Shown here: positions 9,801 to 17,844 of the stretch, piece by piece
Layout: each line of letters opens with the position of its first letter
Position numbering within the stretch: position 1 is the first letter of the stretch
Source: a virus
Length of the DNA: 39,029 nt
Direction: 5' to 3' (one strand)
IMG/VR virus record: IMGVR_UViG_3300025949_000053
Span: 1 to 39,029 of that record
Notes under the pieces: generated by a model
Seen by the model: the letters and a program-made list of their open reading frames with translations, nothing else
Databases searched by the model: none
What the model was told of the DNA's origin: nothing
Translations under genes and position numbers: made by a program

Positions 9801-10478
9801 CCAGCTGTGAGTGATGCTGGATTTACTGGTAGTGGTGGAACTAGGGCAGATGTGGCATTAGTTGGTTTAAGTAATATTTTAATGTCAGCAGTTAATACTG
9901 GTGTAACATTCACAAATGCATCTACTTTGTATATTGCTGGGGCTCCTACTGCTGGAACTAATGTAACTATACCAAGTCCTTGGGCATTAAAAGTGGCTAC
10001 CGGTAAATCTTATTTTGGTGGTGGTATATCCATAGTTGATGGAACACAGGGAAATCTTAAAGTTCTTACTTCTGATGCTAATGGTAATGCTTCATGGCAG
10101 GTTTCTCCTGGAGGAGGAACCTCTGGTAGTTTCACACCAACTTTGACAGGAACAACTAATATAGCTAGTATTTCGTTAAGTAGTGCAAATTATATACAAG
10201 TTGGTAACATTGTACACGCTCGTATAAGTGTAATAATACAAACTTCTGCAACGAATACGTCCAGTAGAATAACGTTTAGTCTTCCAATTGCTACCAGTGT
10301 TACAACGCAAAGTGGTATTGGTTTTGGGGTTGAAAATGTTAATATAAATGGAGCAGGCGGATATATGGCTGGTACAGCTAGTATTACTAGTTCTGCAACT
10401 CAGGCAACATTTGATTTTAATTCGGGAACCTTAAACACTTCGTCAATTGTTGTTATTAACATTGATTATTCTCTTTAA
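6843..10478 (+). CDS. Beta-helix tail-spike-like protein with N-terminal signal peptide
   Basis: This 1211-aa protein begins with a classic signal peptide (MKRL, then a hydrophobic run, ending FFAKA-Q; predicted cut after Ala19). About residues 340-720 look like a pectate-lyase-type right-handed beta-helix: it opens with a VLGDGSTDMTAQLQSVID segment, typical of phage and bacterial beta-helix lyases, followed by repeated short beta-strand rungs with Asn/Gly turns. A GGTGVNNATKTITLGG segment near residue 855 and the last ~100 residues (FTPTLTGTTNI through a YIQVGNIVHARIS strand) match patterns common at the C-termini of phage tail fibres. So it combines fibre-like parts with an export signal, which is odd for a virion protein. 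ATGA overlap with the upstream fibre implies coupled translation. Capsule depolymerisation is a reasonable inference; catalytic residues could not be identified. Confidence 0.7.
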   Translation: MKRLLIFLIPLFSIFFAKAQNKIPSIALRSGPGVTVSDARLRAQLNIYIPVVNDTTNGLNGGLDSLGAFIQIRSTGDIYKRDTVITGGHRWTLLSGTFNVYPVNGLTGSHGDSLYFGGNLLRNTTLGTTGFDFSITGLPNKASPLSTDSFMLRDNSGKVWVTPFSTIGGTQSLSLSQSSSADTIKISNSNSIVLTGADHNNAGSLTANDKKRIDSTIYVGWYGHGNQMVLFNFTKDSMLFKGISASAAGLLNVTTETNRDSINFKVNLDTVGLYGRTVVGIYVSELRALVATPSANKAYFIKDQYISGKYVYDASDNTTTDNLGTCIVDAAGHRFKREFTGPIHSIWFKVLGDGSTDMTAQLQSVIDYAATTGALSRKVIIDEGISGNKNIMVDSITIKTGVIIQGDNVRVRIAPNNSSRKYIFGIVPGPVDQWGISDLQVIMNSGYVGQGCFNFTAVGSVSSPFNGGVWHFRMNNVQIQNCSGRAINLIASDGSGDLANQFLTFEDVRVYNTADTTARAVYVSGQLGQTTFRNLEAYGAGSTNLNTCAVELNSLGTSNDQIQGAVVFDRPTVQAYHDIMRTSNAQGVSVISGWFENDSIGVHLTNRSTINFFWNTWKNVGVGTNAYIIGDDLSHGIFAGNFVYSVVNKWYTSPSGTAGGFDIWGNSFQTNGSVTSSSAGQTLSVSSNAITANYFKDIVVNTTTTSSAYISTINSNAGPGEFISIRANDQAGNSGVVMLNGVGGNIDVNKFGVSRMVILRDKQSAILKRSDLLNTWVVVAVSNQDIYAASAPTTGLYFAGEVIHNNAPSHTNTYEWVITSTGICPSCGIDSVMMSGSSVDVSRLSGIVPPDHGGTGVNNATKTITLGGNFATSGAFNATLTLTGNTNVTLPTSGTLLPTNGAGTGLSGITYAVKGTANQVLVNGTSGANQTGNLTLTIPQDLATTSTLTLGGLNLNNGLANLASTSIISNGTVQFNGTLGSAINISPAVSDAGFTGSGGTRADVALVGLSNILMSAVNTGVTFTNASTLYIAGAPTAGTNVTIPSPWALKVATGKSYFGGGISIVDGTQGNLKVLTSDANGNASWQVSPGGGTSGSFTPTLTGTTNIASISLSSANYIQVGNIVHARISVIIQTSATNTSSRITFSLPIATSVTTQSGIGFGVENVNINGAGGYMAGTASITSSATQATFDFNSGTLNTSSIVVINIDYSL

Positions 10479-10487
10479 ATCGATAAT

Positions 10488-11810
10488 ATGAAAACAATAT
10501 TAATATATTTATTTAGTATAATTTCTATTTCTGCTTCGGCACAAATAATTCAACCTACCTCTAGTATAACAGAGATAAACCCAGGGCCATATATACACTC
10601 ATTAAATACATTATCTGCTTTTTTAACAAGTACAGGAACAGCATCTGCATCTCAATCCTTTAATTTTGTTAGTGGTAATTTAAGTGCGGCTGTTGGATGG
10701 AAAACTGGTTCTGGAATGGAAATTAGTAAAGATAACTCAACATGGACTGATACAATTACATTTCTTGGATCCAATCCTTCAGGAACCGTTTATGTTAGAG
10801 TAGCGGCTGCTACTTCTGCCGGATCTTATTCTGGTAATATACATGGATCTAGCGGCTCCGCTACAGCTGATGTTGCTTATTCTGCTACAGTAACAGCTGT
10901 TCCTACTTTAATCGTTAATCCAACAAGTTTAACAGGATTTACTTCCATAACTGGTTCATTGGGAGGTTCTCAATCATATTCGCTTACAGGTACTGCCTTG
11001 ACGGGTAATATAACTGTTCAATCTCCTGCTGGATATAAAGTATCTAAAGATAATAGTTCATTTGCATTCCAACAAACAGTGGTTCCTGTCTCAGGGTCTA
11101 TATCTCAAACGATATATGTAGCTCTATCTGACACAAATACTATCCCAGGAACGTATTCAGGAAATATTGGAAATAGTGGAGGAGGTGCAACAACTAAAAA
11201 TGTTACAGTAAATGGTACCACATCAGGAGCGGCAAGTACTCCAGATTCAGTTAAATTTCAATTCGATACAACTGCTGCTAATAACGTAGCAGGTTGGACA
11301 ATTGTTCAAGGAGATCCTAGTAAACATATTATTTCTGGAACAATACCAAATACTACTATTACATTTACGACAGTATCTACTTCTAATTCAAATTGGGGAA
11401 CGTTTGGAAGCCCGGCAGGTTGCATAGGTGTAAATAATGGTGTAACTAATGCTACTATACCAGATCCGGCAAATAGTGGAGTCATGAAAGAAGCTGTATT
11501 TACAAGCAATTTATATCAAACTACTAATGCTCAATTTGTAGTTGGTGGATTAAAAACAGATGGTACTACATATGATATAGAATTATCAGGTACTACTCAT
11601 TTCTCACTTGCAGCTGTAGGCAATTATAATGTAAGAGGATCAGTTTTGCAAACCGCTAAGAATTTTAATGGAAATGCAAATACTAGTAGTAAAGCTACAT
11701 GGACTGCTATAACACCAGATGCAGGTGGTAACTTTACATTCTATATTGGTAAATTAACAAGCGGAGAACAAGTTGCTCTTCTGTCTTATATCAAAATTAC
11801 AAAACATTAA
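10488..11810 (+). CDS. Secreted protein with two Ig-like repeats and a C-terminal beta domain
   Basis: This 440-aa protein has a signal peptide (MKTILIYLFS through SASA-Q, predicted cut after Ala18). Residues of about 40-140 and 145-245 form two related Ig-like repeats; the second has GYKVSKDNSSF and a GTYSGNIG...GGATTKNVTVNG ending, a pattern I recognise from surface proteins of Bacteroidota. Residues of about 250-440 form a separate domain (VKFQFDTTAANNVAGWTI near its start, YIGKLTSGEQVALLSYIKI at its end), resembling C-terminal beta-sandwich domains of Bacteroidota carbohydrate-active proteins. No catalytic motif is visible. It lies 9 bp after the spike gene and 5 bp before the next one, so it is part of the same transcript. 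Acquisition from a host-like bacterium is likely. It may bind glycans; that is inference. Confidence 0.65.
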   Translation: MKTILIYLFSIISISASAQIIQPTSSITEINPGPYIHSLNTLSAFLTSTGTASASQSFNFVSGNLSAAVGWKTGSGMEISKDNSTWTDTITFLGSNPSGTVYVRVAAATSAGSYSGNIHGSSGSATADVAYSATVTAVPTLIVNPTSLTGFTSITGSLGGSQSYSLTGTALTGNITVQSPAGYKVSKDNSSFAFQQTVVPVSGSISQTIYVALSDTNTIPGTYSGNIGNSGGGATTKNVTVNGTTSGAASTPDSVKFQFDTTAANNVAGWTIVQGDPSKHIISGTIPNTTITFTTVSTSNSNWGTFGSPAGCIGVNNGVTNATIPDPANSGVMKEAVFTSNLYQTTNAQFVVGGLKTDGTTYDIELSGTTHFSLAAVGNYNVRGSVLQTAKNFNGNANTSSKATWTAITPDAGGNFTFYIGKLTSGEQVALLSYIKITKH

Positions 11811-11815
11811 TAGTT

Positions 11816-12250
11816 ATGAAATATATATTAATTTTAATAATTTTTTTATCTTTTAAAAGTATAGCCCAAGTTCCTAATAATTCCTGGACATTAGAAAGTA
11901 ACTATAGATTTCAATCTTTATATCGTTTAGATACATCTTCTAAAAAAGATAATAAAGGACCGGCATTGAATAGTATTTCTTCCAAAAGAGATACTATTAG
12001 TGTATCTTTCAAATTGGATACATCTGTTCGTATGATTTATAGAACTTGGAATTGGTTAGGTAAATCAAGAACTAGTAAATTTCATTATATATCTTGGGAT
12101 AATTGGGAAACCAGTAAGCATAATCCACAATATGAAAAAGGAGTCGTTTATTTCCATATTAAAAGTAGAGGCGATATTGAATGGCATCCAAATGAGATTA
12201 TTATATGGAATAATACTTTTAAAGGATTTAGAATAGAATATTTCAAATGA
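11816..12250 (+). CDS. Small secreted protein of unknown function
   Basis: This 144-aa product has a signal peptide (MKYILILIIF through SIA-Q, predicted cut after Ala17). The mature part is rich in Trp, Tyr, Lys and Ser (WTLESNYRFQ, RTWNWLGKSRTSKFHYISWD), with a strand-like pattern compatible with a small beta-rich domain. I do not recognise a family. It ends in an ATGA overlap with the esterase/beta-helix gene, so the two are probably made together and may act together outside the cytoplasm. The overlap and the shared signal-peptide style are direct observations; any partnership is inference. Confidence 0.6.
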   Translation: MKYILILIIFLSFKSIAQVPNNSWTLESNYRFQSLYRLDTSSKKDNKGPALNSISSKRDTISVSFKLDTSVRMIYRTWNWLGKSRTSKFHYISWDNWETSKHNPQYEKGVVYFHIKSRGDIEWHPNEIIIWNNTFKGFRIEYFK

Positions 12251-14907
12251 TTAAGAAATTATTTTTTCTTTTACTGTTTTTACCTATCATAGGATTCAGT
12301 CAGTCGGAGACTCATGACATGATTACCTATGATACCACTATTTCGATTTTCAATGCGCCATTTGGGCCTACTAATATATGGAATATAAGAATTACTCGTC
12401 CTCGTAATTATTTTACTGCAGGCCACCCAGATACAGCATCTCGTCCGGCTATTATTACAATGCCAGGTCAGGGTGAATTAGGTACTACTGATACAAGTAA
12501 ATTGACTGTATATGGTCCTCATTTTTGGTTAAAAAATGGATGGGATGGAGGTATACAATTGGGTAATGGTAGACACTATCCTTTATTAATTACTGTGTGT
12601 TATACTAATTCTGTAAATACATATGCAGCAGATGTTCTTAATATAGTAGATACATTAATAAAATTCTATCATATTAAAGCGAGAGGTAGACACTTTGCCG
12701 GATTATCGGAAGGAGCATTTACTTGGGGAGCTTTAGTATGTTTTGAAAAATCTGCTGGAACAGAAGATGGTATGAGTCGCATGACTTCTCTTGTAGCTCT
12801 CGAAGGTACTCCAAATCCAGCTATTAATTCATGGGATAGACGACAAGGTGCTTATAAAGTATGGGCAGCTAAATATGGTGGTAAGTATTTTTATTTAGAA
12901 GGTAATGGCTCGGATAATTTCCGAAATGGTTATCTTTGGTCACAACCTATGAATGATACAGTTCCAGGATCCGCTTATTTTGCTTGGGAAACTCTTGGAG
13001 GGGGATCACATTGCTGTTGGAATTCTATGTATGATCCATCTGTAACAAATTGGAGCACTATTCCAGTTATAGGACCTAATATTGGTACAGGACCAGCACC
13101 AAATACGCAGGGAACCTATCGTACCGGTCAAAATATATTTACTTGGATGCTTGCACAGGGCGATACTACACTAGTTGGACCTACATGTAATCCAATTGTT
13201 ACACCAGGATCTAATCAAACAATAACTTTACCGACAAGTTCATCATCTATTTCTGCAAGTGTTACATATCAATGCGGAAATACAGCATCAAATATAGTTT
13301 GGAGTCAAGTTAGTGGACCAAATAATGCTAGTATAACATCTCCGAATTTATTAACTACTGGGGTTGCTGGACTTATTCAGGGAACTTATGTATTTAAAAT
13401 AACTGTAACTGATAATACTTCATTAACTGGAACTGCTACGGTTCAAGTTACTGTTAATTCTTCTACAAGATCACCGATGAATTTTACTTGGCCCTCAACA
13501 AATTCTAATATATTAATTAATAATACAACATTTGGAGTATCTTTAATGGGAGGAGATACAGTATTTATTCCAGTTAGATCAGGAGGATATAGAAGTTTTA
13601 CAATAGATCGTATTGGTACTAGATCCGAAGGTAAATATATAACTATAGTTTGGCAAAATGGATCATTTATAACTCCTAACACATCATCACCATTGGGAGC
13701 AAATAGCATAGATTCATCATTTTGGGTTCATATATATAATTGGACTATGAATGATAATATAGATGTTGCTTTTACTTCTTATGCCAATTTGGGATATTCA
13801 CAACATATTTGGATTGATCATTGCACATTTAGAGGAATGAATGGATTTTTCCCATCAAGTCCTAGATCATTCGCAACTCTTCCAAATTTTACTGGAGATA
13901 CAATAAATTGTTTTTATAAATGGAGATGGAGTTATTGTACTTTTGATTCTTTAGTTGGAGCAAATTCAGGTAATACAGCTATTTACATCGGAGCTTTGGC
14001 TAAAAATCAGACATGGATAAATGTTGAAATAGATCATGATAAATTTGGAGATTATTCAGCTTTATCAAATCCACCAACATACATTTTTGCATATAATGTA
14101 TATGGAATATATATACATCATGATAGTCTTTGGAATTTTGGTATGAATGTTCCTAATCCAAGAGGTCATGCTGCTATGTTATTTTTAAGAATGTCTTATT
14201 TCGAAGTTTACAACTGTTGGTTTGGCACAAATAATTTTGGTAACTGCGTTCGAAATTGGGGTGCAGCTGATATTCCGTCTATGTTTAATTTATTTTCATT
14301 ATGGAGTACAGGATATAATGGAAGAAGTAGAGTTTATAATTGTATAAGTGATAGTTCGAGAAAATATCCATTTTTAGAATGTCAATCACATCCAGGAGAT
14401 ACATCTTCATTATCACCATATATTAGAGCGCGAACAGTTCCAGAAGTTTGGTTTATTACATTACGTCATCAAGGTCTTGGGATTGGAAATGATCCATATG
14501 TACCAGGATTTGATTTCTATGATCATGATTCACTTTTTGTAAAAAATTGTTATTTAGTAGGACCTACTGATACAGTTTGGACTGCTTGTAATTTTGGAAC
14601 CTTAAATCAAGGATGTAATAAATTCATAAATAATCCTGGAAGTACAATAGTATGGGATACAGCTGCTACAAGATTTGTGCCTTCTATTCCATTAATAGGT
14701 CTACAAGATAGTACATTTTTCATACCTACAACTACCGGTATGTTATATAAACAAGGTATTCCAGGACCTACCTATACTTCTTTAGATTATTATGGAAATA
14801 CGAGAGATGCAGTACACCCTAATATAGGATTTGCTGAAACAATTGATATTATTAAAAATTATTTGATTATACCAAGAAGTTATAGAATTAATATCATTAG
14901 TAATTGA
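12247..14907 (+). CDS. Secreted three-domain protein: alpha/beta-hydrolase, Ig/PKD-like, beta-helix
   Basis: This 886-aa protein has a signal peptide (MIKKLFFLLL through IIGFS-Q, predicted cut after Ser18). Residues of about 30-305 look like an alpha/beta-hydrolase or esterase: the nucleophile elbow is GLSEG with Ser154, an Asp could come from the NGSDNF region near 223, and GGGSHCCW provides a candidate catalytic His255. About 316-404 is a PKD/REJ-like Ig domain (NQTITLPTSSSSISA, WSQVSGPNNASI, GTYVFKITVTDN), familiar from Bacteroidota secreted proteins. About 410-880 looks like a right-handed beta-helix (WIDHCTFRGMNGFF, YFEVYNCWFG), reminiscent of polysaccharide lyases or phage spikes. It may both de-esterify and cleave a host polysaccharide; the substrate and whether it is on the virion are unknown. 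It is the last gene of the secreted cassette and overlaps the previous one (ATGA). Confidence 0.7.
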   Translation: MIKKLFFLLLFLPIIGFSQSETHDMITYDTTISIFNAPFGPTNIWNIRITRPRNYFTAGHPDTASRPAIITMPGQGELGTTDTSKLTVYGPHFWLKNGWDGGIQLGNGRHYPLLITVCYTNSVNTYAADVLNIVDTLIKFYHIKARGRHFAGLSEGAFTWGALVCFEKSAGTEDGMSRMTSLVALEGTPNPAINSWDRRQGAYKVWAAKYGGKYFYLEGNGSDNFRNGYLWSQPMNDTVPGSAYFAWETLGGGSHCCWNSMYDPSVTNWSTIPVIGPNIGTGPAPNTQGTYRTGQNIFTWMLAQGDTTLVGPTCNPIVTPGSNQTITLPTSSSSISASVTYQCGNTASNIVWSQVSGPNNASITSPNLLTTGVAGLIQGTYVFKITVTDNTSLTGTATVQVTVNSSTRSPMNFTWPSTNSNILINNTTFGVSLMGGDTVFIPVRSGGYRSFTIDRIGTRSEGKYITIVWQNGSFITPNTSSPLGANSIDSSFWVHIYNWTMNDNIDVAFTSYANLGYSQHIWIDHCTFRGMNGFFPSSPRSFATLPNFTGDTINCFYKWRWSYCTFDSLVGANSGNTAIYIGALAKNQTWINVEIDHDKFGDYSALSNPPTYIFAYNVYGIYIHHDSLWNFGMNVPNPRGHAAMLFLRMSYFEVYNCWFGTNNFGNCVRNWGAADIPSMFNLFSLWSTGYNGRSRVYNCISDSSRKYPFLECQSHPGDTSSLSPYIRARTVPEVWFITLRHQGLGIGNDPYVPGFDFYDHDSLFVKNCYLVGPTDTVWTACNFGTLNQGCNKFINNPGSTIVWDTAATRFVPSIPLIGLQDSTFFIPTTTGMLYKQGIPGPTYTSLDYYGNTRDAVHPNIGFAETIDIIKNYLIIPRSYRINIISN

Positions 14908-14915
14908 TATTTATA
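14906..14915 (+). promoter_or_regulatory. GATATTTATA intergenic motif (candidate phage promoter)
   Basis: The motif starts at the stop codon of the esterase/beta-helix gene and lies 26 bp before the holin-like ATG. It is the same motif as at 15491, 15501, 19024 and 20083. AATATCA just upstream can pair with its TGATATT, so it is also half of a weak hairpin. A promoter role is inference. Confidence 0.4.
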
Positions 14916-14941
14916 ATAGTAACCAAACTAAATTATTTTTT

Positions 14942-15196
14942 ATGACTGAATTTTTTAAAAAAATAGTAAATGTAGAAATACGTAATATTTTGGCTGTGAT
15001 AATTACATTAGGAGTTTTTATTCTTTTGTATTTGCTAACAATAAAGCCAGTACCTCCTGAGAACAAAGATATAATGTATGCTGCTATTGGATTCGTTTTC
15101 GGTGGAGCATTCTCTGCTGTAGCAGGTTTTTATTATGGAGCATCTAAAACTGCTCCGATAGATAATGTAAATAATAATTCCGTTATAAAGTCTTAA
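14942..15196 (+). CDS. Holin-like small membrane protein
   Basis: This 84-aa protein has a short charged N-terminus (MTEFFKKIVNVEIRN), a first hydrophobic segment at about 16-35 (ILAVIITLGVFILLYLL), a loop containing PVPPENKD, and a second Gly/Ala-rich segment at about 48-68 (AAIGFVFGGAFSAVAGFYYG). The tail is polar. Two membrane segments, small size and a position between the host-recognition and tail modules fit a holin, the inner-membrane protein that times lysis. No endolysin gene lies next to it, so the lysis role is inference and another small inner-membrane protein is possible. No Shine-Dalgarno sequence precedes the ATG; the leader is AT-rich and carries the GATATTTATA motif. Confidence 0.55.
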   Translation: MTEFFKKIVNVEIRNILAVIITLGVFILLYLLTIKPVPPENKDIMYAAIGFVFGGAFSAVAGFYYGASKTAPIDNVNNNSVIKS

Positions 15197-15209
15197 TACA
15201 TAAATAGTT

Positions 15210-15470
15210 ATGAGTAACAAGTTATCACAAGAAGAATTAGATAAAATCGTTCAAATAAAAGATGGTTATGATAAAATTCTTCCCGAAATAGGATCAATTG
15301 TAATACAAATTGATCAATTAGAGAAGAAACTTGATGAATTGAAATCTACAAAAGAAAACTATTTGTCTACTTATTATAAGATATTAGAAGAAGAATCAGT
15401 TTTATCTTCAACATTATCAAATAAATATGGGTCAGTTAAAGTAGATCTTTCTACGGGTGAAATAACCTAA
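15210..15470 (+). CDS. Small coiled-coil protein, unknown function
   Basis: This 86-aa protein is strongly helical and charged (LSQEELDKIVQIKDGYDKIL, IDQLEKKLDELKSTKENYLS) with heptad-like Leu/Ile spacing over about residues 5-65. It ends in YGSVKVDLSTGEIT, a short beta hairpin-like tail. I do not recognise a named family, although similar small coiled-coil proteins lie near structural genes in other T4-like phages. It sits 13 bp after the holin-like gene and is followed by a hairpin and the promoter-like motif, so it probably closes a short transcription unit. Confidence 0.6.
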   Translation: MSNKLSQEELDKIVQIKDGYDKILPEIGSIVIQIDQLEKKLDELKSTKENYLSTYYKILEEESVLSSTLSNKYGSVKVDLSTGEIT

Positions 15471-15473
15471 TAT

Positions 15474-15488
15474 GAAAAATCATTTTTC
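15474..15488 (+). terminator. AT-rich hairpin after the coiled-coil gene
   Basis: GAAAAA (15474-15479) and TTTTTC (15483-15488) form a 6-bp stem with a 3-base loop, just after the stop codon. The stem is weak and the U-rich part is inside it, so termination is only possible, not certain. Confidence 0.3.
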
Positions 15489-15490
15489 TC

Positions 15491-15510
15491 GATATTTATT
15501 GATATTTATT
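15491..15510 (+). promoter_or_regulatory. Tandem GATATTTATT motif upstream of tail sheath
   Basis: Two perfect head-to-tail copies of GATATTTATT lie 41 bp before the sheath ATG and directly after a hairpin. The sheath is a high-demand late gene, which fits a strong promoter. The remaining leader to 15550 is AT-rich with no Shine-Dalgarno. Confidence 0.45.
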
Positions 15511-15550
15511 ATTGTATAAAGATCAATTAATTACCAATAAACTTCTATAA

Positions 15551-17818
15551 ATGGCTGGAAGACTTCTATCACCTGGCGTTTTTACACAAGAAACAGATTT
15601 ATCTGGTGTAGCATCGGGTATTTCTCAAATTGGTGCTGCCTTTGTGGGACCAACTTTAAAGGGACCTGCATATGTACCAACACCAGTGTATTCCTTTTCT
15701 GATTTTACTGCTCAATTCGGCCAGGAAACTCCAACTAGTTATATACCTTATGCTGTAAGAAATTATCTAAAATCTGCACCTGTAGCAACAATTGTAAGAA
15801 TTTTAGGAGATGGGGGATGGGGTTTTGACGGAACTTCTAGGAAATTGGCAGCTTTTGTCAGTGGAAGCTCTGTTTTATCGGTTTTACATCCAAGTATTAA
15901 CGCAAATGATGGTGCAGCGGAACTTTCGGCAACACTTGCTACGGGTAGTTTGAATAGTTTTAATTTATATGTAAGTGGAAGCTCGGTCAATTATCAGGCA
16001 TCTTCTTCTTTGAATCCTACAAATAACAATTATATCACAAAGATATTTGGTAATAGTCCTTCTTTTAAAACAGGATCGGCATTTCCTTATTTGTTATTCA
16101 ATAATTATTTATCTGCTTCTGTTGCTATAGGTACTTCTTCTTATTCTGATCAGGCTACTCTTATTTTGAGTAGTGCCCCTTGTACTTTTACAAGTTCAAA
16201 TCAAGGTGGATATAGTGAGGCTATAACCCCGTGGATCATTTCAGAAGGTGGTGTAAGATTATTCAGATTTCATCATATATCTCCTGGAAATGACTCTAAT
16301 ATTGACGTGAAATTAGCTATTGCTGATATTTCACCTAGCACAGTAGATGGAGTATATAGTACTTTCTCTGTTCTTTTGAGATCTTTCAATGATACAGATA
16401 ATGTCCCCTCTATTGTAGATCAATTTAATAATCTTACAATAGATCCGGATGATGCCTCTTCTTATATAAGCCAAAAAATTGGAGATGAATATAGTAAATA
16501 TGATTCAAATATACAGAAAGTAATTGATTATGGAGATTATCCTAACAATTCTGCTTATGTATGGGTAGAGGTAAGTGATGCTGTAAAGAATGGGTCTATT
16601 GATCCGAAGGTATATCCTGCAGGATTTGAGGCTGTATATGAAACAATCACAGGATTTGTAGGATATTCATTGCCTACAGCTAGTATGGTTTACAGTACGG
16701 CTAGTTCTGTGATATATTCTGGATTTAATTATAATAATACAGATAATCTAAATTATCTTAATCCTATTCCGAAAGAAGCTACTCAAGGTAATAATTCCAA
16801 TTTTATACTTCCTGCGGGAGATGACAAGTTCCTTGTCCCTTTCCAAGGTGGATTGGATGGTATGAATTATACCGTTATTAAAAATACAGGTGCTAATATA
16901 ACTCCAAGTAATTTATTTGGATTTGATCTTAGTACATCTACTGCACCAGGAACTCTTTCTTATATTCGTGCTTTGGATATATTATCTAATGTTGAACAAT
17001 ATGATATGAATCTGTTGGTTATGCCGGGTGTTATTAATACATTACATCCTTATGTGGTTCAATATGGTCTTAGTACAGTAGAAAGTAGAACAGATGCGAT
17101 ATATATCCCAGATCTTTGTGGTCAAAATGATACGATTGCTACTGCTAAAGCTAGTGCAGCTTCGTTGGACTCTAATTATGGAGCAGTATATTATTCATGG
17201 GTTAAAATAATTGATAGCTCTAATAATAAAAAAGTGGCTGTTCCGCCTTCTGTAGTTATACCACAAGTAATTGCTTACAATGATTCAGTCGGTCAAGAAT
17301 GGTATGCTCCTGCTGGTTTAAATAGAGGTGGAATTTCAGGGGTTGTTGGTTTGGTTAATAAACTATCGGAGAAAGAAAGAAATGTCCTGTATCCGGCTAA
17401 AATTAACCCTATAGCTAATTTCCCAGGAACTGGTATTGCTGTATGGGGTCAAAAGACACTTCAAAGTGCAAATACTGCTCTTAATAGGATCAATGTTCGT
17501 AGATTGCTTATCAATCTTCGTAAATTCTCAGCATCTGTTGCAAAATATCTTGTATTTGAAGGTAATACTACTCAAACAAGAAATAAATTCTTAAACGCTG
17601 TAAGACCTTATTTCTCTTTTGTCCAATCTAAACAAGGTGTTTATGCTATCCAGGTAATAATGGATGAAACTAATAATACTGCTGATGTTATCGATCAGAA
17701 TGAATTAGTCGGCGAAATAAGAGTATGGCCAACTAAAACTGCGGAATATATCGTATTGAATTTTACAATAAACCCAACAGGAACTCTTATTTCTAATGGT
17801 ACAGTTGTTTCACAATAA
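15551..17818 (+). CDS. 18: Tail sheath protein (T4 gp18 family)
   Basis: This 755-aa protein opens with MAGRLLSPGVFTQETDLSGV and then GAAFVGPTLKGPAYVPTPV, the typical N-terminal signature of contractile sheaths. The C-terminal part has the conserved handshake/core region (GLNRGGISGVVGLV, NPIANFPGTGIAVWGQKTL, NVRRLLINLRK, TAEYIVLNFTINP). The sheath polymerises around the tail tube and contracts to drive it through the host envelope. Length is slightly above T4 gp18 (659 aa), with the extra residues in the less conserved middle domains. The tube gene follows 26 bp later, the usual sheath-tube order. A tandem promoter-like motif precedes it. Identification is secure. Confidence 0.95.
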   Translation: MAGRLLSPGVFTQETDLSGVASGISQIGAAFVGPTLKGPAYVPTPVYSFSDFTAQFGQETPTSYIPYAVRNYLKSAPVATIVRILGDGGWGFDGTSRKLAAFVSGSSVLSVLHPSINANDGAAELSATLATGSLNSFNLYVSGSSVNYQASSSLNPTNNNYITKIFGNSPSFKTGSAFPYLLFNNYLSASVAIGTSSYSDQATLILSSAPCTFTSSNQGGYSEAITPWIISEGGVRLFRFHHISPGNDSNIDVKLAIADISPSTVDGVYSTFSVLLRSFNDTDNVPSIVDQFNNLTIDPDDASSYISQKIGDEYSKYDSNIQKVIDYGDYPNNSAYVWVEVSDAVKNGSIDPKVYPAGFEAVYETITGFVGYSLPTASMVYSTASSVIYSGFNYNNTDNLNYLNPIPKEATQGNNSNFILPAGDDKFLVPFQGGLDGMNYTVIKNTGANITPSNLFGFDLSTSTAPGTLSYIRALDILSNVEQYDMNLLVMPGVINTLHPYVVQYGLSTVESRTDAIYIPDLCGQNDTIATAKASAASLDSNYGAVYYSWVKIIDSSNNKKVAVPPSVVIPQVIAYNDSVGQEWYAPAGLNRGGISGVVGLVNKLSEKERNVLYPAKINPIANFPGTGIAVWGQKTLQSANTALNRINVRRLLINLRKFSASVAKYLVFEGNTTQTRNKFLNAVRPYFSFVQSKQGVYAIQVIMDETNNTADVIDQNELVGEIRVWPTKTAEYIVLNFTINPTGTLISNGTVVSQ

Positions 17819-17844
17819 TTAATAATATAACTAATTAAATATCA

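Noticed and set aside
1-14907. Diversity-generating retroelement acting on the fibres
   Set aside because: No reverse transcriptase, template repeat or adenine-specific variation pattern is visible in the window; repeats differ at all kinds of positions.
15544-15553. TATAAATG at the sheath start as a T4-type late promoter
   Set aside because: It overlaps the start codon, so it cannot serve the sheath gene; it is a chance match in AT-rich DNA.
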